Under the pieces are notes generated by a model. It was not told where the DNA came from and made no database searches. It saw nothing but the letters and a program-made list of their open reading frames with translations. From the NCBI GenBank assembly GCA_012845835.1, contig JABAKD010000025.1, positions 15,291,966-15,355,965 on the forward strand: a stretch of DNA of 64,000 bases, in the 5' to 3' direction. Made by a program: the position numbers and the translations under genes. Positions 55,958-64,000 of this stretch are shown in pieces (the first letter of the stretch is position 1; each line of letters starts with the position of its first letter). Origin of the DNA: Undaria pinnatifida. Its lineage: Eukaryota; Sar; Phaeophyceae; Laminariales; Alariaceae.

Positions 55958-56945
55958 TTGCTCTCCCTTACTCAAACGCTCCCCCAAATATCGAAATCCG
56001 CCACATTAATAATCACTTAACGCACAGGATATCACCTCATTATCTTTCGAGAGCCATCCATGCCGCTGTGTTCCCCCCCCCCCCCCCCCCGCCTCGAACG
56101 CCCCTTTCTTCTCCATCACCCGCACCATCGCCTAGACCTAGCACCACACGTATAACAAACCCCTCACCTAAAGCTCTTCCTCCCCCCCCGCCCCCCCCCC
56201 CCGCCTCCACACCCCCCACCTCCCCCCCAACCCATCCCAACCCCACCCCCTCGAACACTCCACCCTCTCTTTACTCACTGATTGTACGACTTACCCCAGG
56301 ATATACATGATAAACTGATGTAATATTTCCAAAACCGTCACATTTATCCCCTCAAAATAATGTATAGTTTCCAGGCACATATTGAGCTGCCCCACACGCC
56401 CCTCCCCCCCCCCCCCCCCCCCCCGCCCCAACCCCCCCCCCGCCCCAATAATATACTGGTGCCAAAACCGTCAGATTGATCCCCTCGAAAGGATTTATAG
56501 CTGACATGCACAAATTGCCCCCTTCCCCCCCCCCCCTCCCCCTCCAAACCGCTCGCTTTTGATCAAAACCAGGCCCCCACGTCCTTCAAAACTCCGCCCC
56601 ACCCCCCTCATCGGTTATTCGACTTACAAGATTCACTTGATAAAAGGATGCAGTTCCCTTCACAGCTGTCAGATTTTGTCCCCCTCAGAAACGGGTTTTA
56701 CAGTTTCCGCGCACAGACTGACTAAAATCATCCTGTTGACCCTGATGGCTACACTGTAGTTGTAAGGGGAGTCGCCGACCTATATCCTTAATGAGGACAC
56801 ACAACTCGTAATGCGCGCGATCGGAGTATCACACACAGCTTGCAAAGATGAGTTTCGACGAAATCTTCGATCTCACACCTGGAGTGTATTTTCAATTTTT
56901 ATAAAATATTCGATCTCATATATGGAGTGTATTTTTTTTTTTTGT
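55880..56945 (+). mobile_element. R1 retroposon-like repeat copy o, plus a 3'-end stub
   Basis: It begins TTGTGACCTAAACCTCCTAA right after the tail of copy n, then an uninterrupted run of 46 C (55910-55955). At least three modules separated by C-rich linkers follow (CCAAAACCGTCACATTTATC, CCAAAACCGTCAGATTGATC, CACAGCTGTCAGATTTTGTC). The frame from 56836 reads QLAKMSFDEIFDLTPGVYF. At 56902-56945 a second 3'-end stub (TCGATCTCATATATGGAGTG) follows in the AT tail. Confidence 0.75.
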
Positions 56946-57039
56946 ATTACTGGTATGGGTATACGATCGTAGTCTAGTCTACCTGTATAGACTAGTCTAT
57001 ATATATTTTTTTTTTCAACAAAACGATATAAACCCTCCT

Positions 57040-57165
57040 ATTATGGAAAGACTCACCCACATAGTGTTTTGCAAGTACCGACGCCGCAGCTTGCCAAGAT
57101 GAGCATGGACCCGAAATTCGTCGAACTCACGGCGGACGTCCTTGCAATATTTGAAGAAGTAAAAA
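57040..57165 (+). repeat. R1b, copy 2
   Basis: Frame from 57069: MQVPTPQLAKMSMDPKFVEL, continuing TADVLAIFEE. It matches 29795-29915 in nucleotides and R1 in the peptide. It ends where the satellite resumes at about 57170. Confidence 0.6.
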
Positions 57166-59463
57166 CAGAGAGTACCGCAATACCCATGCTCCATACCATG
57201 GACTGCTGGACCCGACCTACGAAAATTTATAGATCGTCAAGAAAACCACCTACCAGGTATCACACAGCAAGGCCAGACCCTCCCTGATGATCATACCACT
57301 CCGTCCGTGATAGCAGCAACTTACGTACTCGTAGCATTCCATGTCATATCAGGTATCATCATCGACATCCTGACTTACCGAATACTGAAGGTAAGAAAAA
57401 CGAAAAGTGACACTTACACCAGTTACCTAAAGCTGTACTAAAAATCTAAAAGGAATCGGTGCACATCCAAAGGGTATCCCAATACCCATTTGCCATCCAA
57501 TGTATACTTTGGCCCGACCATCGAAGAGTCACGGATCGTCAACGGAACCACCTATTATACAGGTATTAAGCAACAGGGGGCAGACCCTAGAAATAATAGA
57601 CGAACACACCACTCCGTCCGTGGTACCAGCATCTGAGATACTTGTTGTACTACTCCATATCACATCAGGTATCATCATCGCCACGAAGTACTTACCCATT
57701 ACTTACGGTAATAGATGAAGAGCGACAATTACACCAGCTGGCTGCCCAAAGATATCTAAACAAAAGATAATACTCACACATATTCACAGATTAAACATGC
57801 TCCATACCATAGCCTCTTGGACCCCACTGCGGAAAATCATAGATCCTCAAGGAAACTACCTAATTTAGAGAGATGAAGGATCAGGGGCCAGACCCCACCC
57901 GACGAACACACCACTCCGTCTGTGATATCAGCAACTTACATACTCGTACCACTCCGTGTCAAATCACGTATCATCGCCACAAGTAGTTACCAATTACTTA
58001 CGGTAAAAAATGGCGGATGGCAGTTACTCTGGATGCTCCAAGGTATCTAAACGAAAGATACGGAATCCGTGCACATGCAGAGAGTAACAAAATACCCATT
58101 CTCCATCTAGAAGACTTCTGGACCCGACTACGAAATGACGTAGATCATCATAGAAGCCACCTACTAGCAGGTATTAAGCAGAAGAAGGGGCCGGACTCTA
58201 CTCGACGAACACACCATTCCGTCTGTGATGTATATCACGTACGTACCCGTACCACTCCATGTCCTATCGGGTATCATCATCGCCAGAAGTACTCACCCAT
58301 TACCTATGGAAATAAATTGTGTGTTACAGTTACTTCGGATGCCTAAAGGTATCCAAACGAAAGAAACGGAACCCGTGCACATGCAGAGAGCAACCCAAGC
58401 CATTCCTCACCGCATATCGTCGTCCCGGACCCGACCTACGAAAAGTCATAGATCGTTATAGAAACTAACTACTATGCGGGTATCAGACAGCAGAGGCCAG
58501 AACCTACTTGACGAAAACACCCCTCCGTCGGTGATATCAGCGACTAACATACCCGTACCACTCCATGTCATATCGGGTATCATCATCGTCAGAAGTACTT
58601 ACCCATTACTTGGTGAAAAAAAAAAAGTTATGTTACTCCGGATGCCCAAAGGTATCCAAACAAAAGATACGGAACCCGTGCACATTCAGGGAGTAACTCA
58701 ATATCCTTGCTTTATGCCACAGACTCCGGGACCCGATTCACGAAGAGTCATGGATCATCAAGGATACCACTTAATATATATGCAGGTATCAAGCAGCAGA
58801 GGCCAGAACCTACTCGACCAAAACACACCTCCGTCTGTGACATCAGCAACTTCCATACCCATACCACTCCATGTCATACCACGTAACATCATCGTCAGAA
58901 GTACTCACCCATTACTTGAATTTAAACTTGACGGGTGACAGTTACTCTGGATGCTCCAAGGTATACAAACTAAAGATACGCAAGCCGTGCATATCCAGAG
59001 AGTAACATAATACCCAATCTTTATCTTTAGACTCCGGGACCCTGCTACACATACATAGTCGTAAATCGTCAAGGAAACCCCCTTCTATTGAGGTGTCAAG
59101 GAACAGAGAGGACGGAACCTACTCGACCCAAACACCCCTGCGCCTGTGATATCAGCATTTTCCATACCCGTACCACTCCATGTCATATCACGTATCATCA
59201 TCGCTAGAAGTACTCACCCATTACTTGAATTTAAACTTGACGGGTGACAGTTACTCTGTATTGTCCAACGTGTAAAAACTGAAAATTTGGAATCCGTGCA
59301 TATCCAAAGAGTAACATAATACCCACCTGGTATTCTCCATCGTTCAGACTTTGGGGCCCGACAACGAATAGTCGTAGATTTACAAAGAAAGCACCTACCA
59401 TGCATGTATCAAGCAGCGGGAGCCGAACTCTGCTTGATAAACACACCACTCTGTCTGTTACAT

Positions 59464-59732
59464 GACCAAGGCTACGGTAGGGGGGGTACCCCCATTTTCA
59501 TTGGTGTGTTTGAGCCACTCGCACGAGTAGCTCTGTACCCTACGGATGAAGATGGTTTAGGAACTTGGTTTGCCGCAGCTTAGATCACCTTTGCATTGCG
59601 GGTTCATTTCGTCAATGTAAAACATAAAGAAAACGTAAGATTGCATAGGAACAAAGGGGTTGCTCGCGCGAGTGACCCCTAGCCACTGAAATAAAAGGCC
59701 CAAAAGGGGACCCCCCTACCGTAGCCTGGGTC
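59464..59732 (-). mobile_element. Intact 269-bp MITE, copy 4, with 4-bp TSD ACAT
   Basis: Exactly the length of copy 3 but inverted. Left tip GACCAAGGCTACGGTAGGGG; right tip TACCGTAGCCTGGGTC. ACAT flanks it at 59460-59463 and 59733-59736. The host is a satellite monomer. The empty site is represented by the monomer at 63181-63200 (CTGTGACATGAGCAACTT), which shows the insertion and duplication cleanly. No ORF. Confidence 0.9.
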
Positions 59733-60621
59733 ACATGAGCAACTTACGTACCCGTACCACTCGGGTATCATCGCCAGACGCACTTACCCATTACTTGGAG
59801 AAAAAAAAATCATCTACTATCTATGCAGGTATCAAGCAGCAGAGGCCAGAATCTACTCGACCAAAACACCCCTCCCTCTGTGATATAAGTAACTTCCATA
59901 CCCGTACCACTCCATATCATACAACGTAACATCATCGCCAGAAGTACTTACCCATTACTTGAAGTAGAAAATGACCGGTGACAGTTACTATGGATGCTCC
60001 AAGGTATCTACTAAAGACACGCAATCCGTGCATGTCCAAATAGTAACATAATACCTATTCTCCATTTTTAAGACTCCAGGCCCCGACTACGAATAGTCGT
60101 AGATCATCAAGGAAACCACCTACTGTGCAGGTTTCAAACAGCAGAGGCCAGAACCTACTCGATGCAAACACCTCTCCGTCTGTGATATCAGCATCTTCCA
60201 TACCCGTACCACTCCATGTCATATCACGTATCATCCTCGGCAGAAGTACTCACCCATTCCTAAAAGTACAAAATGACGGGTGACAGTTACTCTGGATGCT
60301 CCAAGGTATCTAAACTTAAGATATGGAATCCGTGCATATCCAAAGGGTAATAAAATACCTACCTCGTATTCTCCATCTTATAGACTCCGGGACCCGACTA
60401 CGAAAAGTAGTAAATTTCAAAGAAAACCACCTACTACTACGCATGTATCAAGCAGCAGGGGCCGGACTCTACTCCAAAAACACAACACCCCCTTTGTCAT
60501 ATGACCAAGTTACGTACCCATACCACTCCATGTCATATCGGGTATCATCATCCGCAGAAGTAATTACCCATTACGTGGGGTAATAAATTAAAAGTTTCAG
60601 TTTCTCTAGATGCCTATATAT

Positions 60622-60669
60622 TATAAAAAATGAAAATACACTCCAGCTGTGAGATCGAAGATTTCGTCG
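60622..60669 (-). mobile_element. R1 copy p, 48-bp insertion with 8-bp TSD
   Basis: Only the 3' tip of R1 (ACACTCCAGCTGTGAGATCG on the plus strand, with an A-rich tail to its left) is inserted in a satellite monomer. CTATATAT flanks it at 60614-60621 and 60670-60677. Confidence 0.75.
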
Positions 60670-61221
60670 CTATATATAAAGCACCCGAAAAAAATATACG
60701 GAATCCGCGCACATGCAGAGAGTAACATAATACCCTCTCTCCTTCTCATAGACTCGTCCTGAACCCGACTACGAATAATCGTAGATCATCAAAGAAACCA
60801 CCTACTACGCAGGTATGATGCAGACGGGGCCGGACTCTGCTGGACGAATACACCACTACGGCTGTGACAGAAGCAACTTACGTACTCGTAACACTCCATG
60901 TCATAACAGGTATCATCATCGCTAGAAGTACTTACCCATTACTTGGGGAAATAAATTGAGAGTTACAGACTCTCTAGATGCCTAGACTGAAGGTATCCAA
61001 CCAAAAGCTACGGAATCCGCGCACATGCAGAGAGAAACATAATACCTATTCTGCATCTAGAAGACTCCTGGACTCGACTACGCAGTGTCGTAGATCATCA
61101 TCGAAACCACCTACCATGCAGATATCAAGCAGACAGGGCCGGGCTCTACTCGACGAACACACCACTCCGTCTATGATATAAGCAACTCACGTACCCGTAC
61201 CCCTCCATGTCATATATTTTG

Positions 61222-61838
61222 TATAAATTATAATACACTCCAGCTGTGAGATGGAATATTTTGTCGAAACTTATCTTTGCAAGCTGTGTGTGATACTCCG
61301 ATCGCGCGTATTACGGGTTGTGTGTCCTCATTAAGAATATAGGTCGGCGACTCGCCTAGCAACTACAGTGTAGCTATTAGGGTCAACAGGGTGATGTTAA
61401 GCAGTCTGTGTGCGGAAACTATAAAACCCGTTTCTGAGGGGGACAAAATCTGACAGCTGTGGAGGGAAATGCATCAGATTATCTAGTGAGTCCTGTAAGT
61501 CGAATATCCGGTAAGGGGAGGGCGGAGTTTTTAACGACGTGGGGGCCTGATTTTGATCAAAAGGGGGGCGGGAGGGGGGAAGGCGGGGGAGGGGACGGGT
61601 GGGGCAGGTCAATTTGGGCGTGGAAACCATAAATATTTCTTGTGGGGGAGAGGGACAATTGTGGCGTTGGGGGCCGGGGGCGGGGGGGGGGGGCTTTAGG
61701 TCGCATAGATGTAGGGGTTGGCTATACGCGTGGTCCTAGGTCTAGGCGACGGTACGGGCGGTGAGTGAAGGAGGAGGCATTGGGGACGGGGGTGGGTGGT
61801 AATTGCAGCAGCGGCATGGACAACTCTGAAACGATTTA
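61222..61838 (-). mobile_element. R1 copy q (in satellite)
   Basis: The 3' end is at the left (AATACACTCCAGCTGTGAG) and the 5'-truncated end at the right, after the GCAGCAGCGGCATGGACAAC module. Satellite sequence resumes at GGTATCATCATCG. Target duplications are not clear. Confidence 0.75.
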
Positions 61839-61935
61839 TGGTATCATCATCGACAAAAGTTCTTATCCATTACTTAGGAAAGTAAAAAAATTACAGTTAC
61901 TCCGAATACCCAAAGGTATCCAAACAAAAGATACG

Positions 61936-62293
61936 GAACCCGTGCACATCCAGAGAGTATGCCGATATCCATGCTTTAAGCCATAGACTCCTGGACCCGA
62001 CTTACTAACAGTCGTAGATCATCAAGGAAACCACCTTCTATGCAGGTATCAAACAGCAGAGGCCAGAACCCAATCAACCCGAACACCCCGTCGTCTGTGA
62101 TATCAGCATCTTCCACACCCGTACAACTCCATGTACGTCATATCACGTGTCATCATCGCCAAAAGTACATACCCATTACTTGGATTAAAGAAAGACGGGT
62201 GACAGTTGCTCCATATTATATATGCTCCAAGGTGAACAAACTGAAAATTACTAATCCGTGCATATCCAAAAAGTGACACAATACATACGTGGT
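61936..62293 (+). repeat. Higher-order satellite repeat, first copy
   Basis: 358 bp identical, as far as I can read, to 63643-64000 at an offset of 1707 bp. The ORFs at 62040 and 63747 are the same peptide for this reason. One mismatch lies just upstream (61935 versus 63642). Confidence 0.9.
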
Positions 62294-62595
62294 ATTCCCC
62301 ATCTCATAGACTCCGGGACCCGACGACAAAAATAGTCGTAGATCATCAAGGAAACACCCTACTTTGCATGTATCAAGCAGCAGAGGCCAAAACCTACTCG
62401 ACAAAAACACCCTTCCGTCTGTGATATCAGCAACTTTCGTACCCGTACCACTCTATGTGATAGCACGTATCATCATCACCAGAAGTACTTACCCATTAGT
62501 TGAAGTAAAAAATGAAGGGTGACAGTTACTCTGGATGCTCCAAGGTATACAAACCAAAGGTACGGAATCCGTGCATACCCATCAAGATATATTCC

Positions 62596-62715
62596 CTATA
62601 TCCTTAATGAGGACACACCACTCGTAATACGCGCGATCGGAGTATGACACACAGCTTGAAAAGATGAGTTTCGACGAAATCTTCAATCTCACAGCTGGAG
62701 TGTATTTTGAATATA
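62596..62715 (+). mobile_element. R1 copy r, short 3'-end piece (in satellite)
   Basis: It starts at TATATCCTTAATGAGGACAC and ends GGAGTGTATTTTGAATATAT. The terminal frame from 62652 reads QLEKMSFDEIFNLTAGVYF. Confidence 0.75.
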
Positions 62716-63642
62716 TATAATAACATCATACTGTACCTGGTATTCTTCATGTTATAGACTCCGGACCCGACTACAAATAGTCGCAGATCTAAACGGAAAC
62801 CACCCACTATGCATGTATTAAGCAGCAGGGGCCGGACTCTACTCGAAGAACACACTCTTCCGTCTGTTATATGAATAACTTACGTACCCATACCACTCCA
62901 TGTCCTATCGGGTATCATCATCCGCAGAAGTACTTACCCATTACTTGGGGTGAAAAATAAGGAGTTGACATGTTAAAGTAACTGTAGATGCCTAGATTGA
63001 AGGCATCCGAAAAAAATATACGTAATCCGCGCACATGCCGAGAGTACCATAATAATACATTTTCTCCATCTTATAGACTCCTCCTAAACATGACTACAAA
63101 CAGTCGCACATAATTAAAGAAACCACCTACTATGCAGGTATAATGCAGACGGGGCCGGACTTTACTGGACGAATAAACCACTATGTCTGTGACATGAGCA
63201 ACTTACGCACCCGGACCACTCCATGTATTTTCGGGTATCATCATCGCTAAAGGTACTTGCCCATTACTTGGGGAAATAAATTGTAACATACAGTTACTCT
63301 CGATGCCTAGACTAAAGGTAAACAAACGAGGATACAGAATCCGTGCACATGCAGAGAGTGAAATATTACCTATTCTCCATCTAAAAGACTCCTGGACACG
63401 ACTACGAATTGTCGTAAATCATCATAGCAACCACCTACTATGCAGGTTTCAAGCAGAATGAGCCGGACTCTACTCAGCGAACACACCACTCCGTCTGTGA
63501 TATAAGCAACTTACGTTCCCGTACCCCTCAATGTCATATCTGTTATCATTATCGCCAGAAGTACTTACCCATTTATTCGTGAAATACCAAAAAAATGTTG
63601 CAGCTACTCCGAATGCCCACAGGTATCCAAACAAAAGATACC

Positions 63643-64000
63643 GAACCCGTGCACATCCAGAGAGTATGCCGATATCCATGCTTTAAGCCATAGACTCCTG
63701 GACCCGACTTACTAACAGTCGTAGATCATCAAGGAAACCACCTTCTATGCAGGTATCAAACAGCAGAGGCCAGAACCCAATCAACCCGAACACCCCGTCG
63801 TCTGTGATATCAGCATCTTCCACACCCGTACAACTCCATGTACGTCATATCACGTGTCATCATCGCCAAAAGTACATACCCATTACTTGGATTAAAGAAA
63901 GACGGGTGACAGTTGCTCCATATTATATATGCTCCAAGGTGAACAAACTGAAAATTACTAATCCGTGCATATCCAAAAAGTGACACAATACATACGTGGT
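63643..64000 (+). repeat. Higher-order satellite repeat, second copy
   Basis: The partner of 61936-62293. It runs off the window end, so the true length of the duplication is unknown. Confidence 0.9.

Larger units (their letters stand above)
50640..64000 (+). repeat. ~300-bp satellite array
   Basis: Roughly 34 head-to-tail monomers of about 290-315 bp continue past the window end. Landmarks of each unit in order: GTACTTACCCATTACTT, CAGTTACTCTGGATGC, AAGGTATCCAAACAAA, CCGTGCACATCCAGAG, TCCTGGACCCGACTACGAAA, CAAGGAAACCACCTAC, GCAGGTATCAAGCAGCAG, ACACACCACTCCGTCTGTGA, TATCAGCAACTTACATACCC and GTCATATCAGGTATCATCAT. Monomers differ by perhaps 10-20%. Several stay open in one frame, which explains the string of similar ORFs; I do not read these as genes. 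The array is interrupted by R1, R1b and a MITE. Confidence 0.92.

Noticed and set aside
52019-63983. Series of 60-150 residue ORFs as a gene family
   Set aside because: They follow the satellite period. The ORFs at 62040 and 63747 are identical because of the 1707-bp duplication.
50640-64000. CRISPR-like array
   Set aside because: The repeat unit is ~300 bp, diverged and without constant short repeats separated by unique spacers; it is a satellite in a eukaryotic context.

Overview
The window looks like repeat-rich, nearly gene-free eukaryotic nuclear DNA. There are no operons, ribosome-binding sites or dense ORFs. Instead there is a complete LTR retrotransposon, decayed LTR and non-LTR elements, MITEs, tRNA-derived SINE heads, minisatellites and a satellite array of more than 13 kb. 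The gag/protease style of the Copia-type elements and the tyrosine-recombinase relic suggest a stramenopile alga (brown-alga-like). That placement is my inference from protein style, at about 50% confidence. I could not support any host housekeeping gene.

Layout. From 1 to 10.3 kb there are scattered old repeats: families I call R2, R3, R4, R5 and R6, two decayed MITEs and an AACTA/TGTCC minisatellite. From 10.3 to 24.3 kb there are many copies of one dispersed family, R1, in both orientations, plus an intact 269-bp MITE, SINE heads and a GGGTC-rich element. A decayed non-LTR reverse transcriptase lies on the minus strand at 26.56-27.70 kb, and an imperfect inverted-repeat (fold-back) structure lies at 28.8-30.2 kb. 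A complete, young Copia-type retrotransposon occupies 33116-38911, with 430-bp LTRs, CTCTA target duplications and a 1608-residue Gag-Pol on the minus strand. It is flanked by copies of another repeat, R7. From 39.9 to 46.5 kb there are a long GTT microsatellite inside R6, an R1 copy with a clean 10-bp target duplication, and G-rich minisatellites. A decayed tyrosine recombinase lies at 46.96-47.94 kb. A broken Copia gag/protease lies at 48.71-50.27 kb and joins head-on to an inverted reverse-transcriptase fragment. From about 50.64 kb to the window end there is a ~300-bp satellite, invaded by R1 copies and by a second intact 269-bp MITE. Its last part shows a 1707-bp higher-order repeat.

The most interesting content is R1. 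Its copies share one end, are truncated at variable points at the other, and in three cases carry 8-10 bp target duplications. Its ~130-bp modules are joined by C-rich linkers. Its shared end keeps an open peptide frame (QLAKMSFDKIFDLTAGV) even in diverged copies. I read it as a retroposon family. The relative insertion order can be read in several places: MITE into R1, R1 and MITE into satellite.
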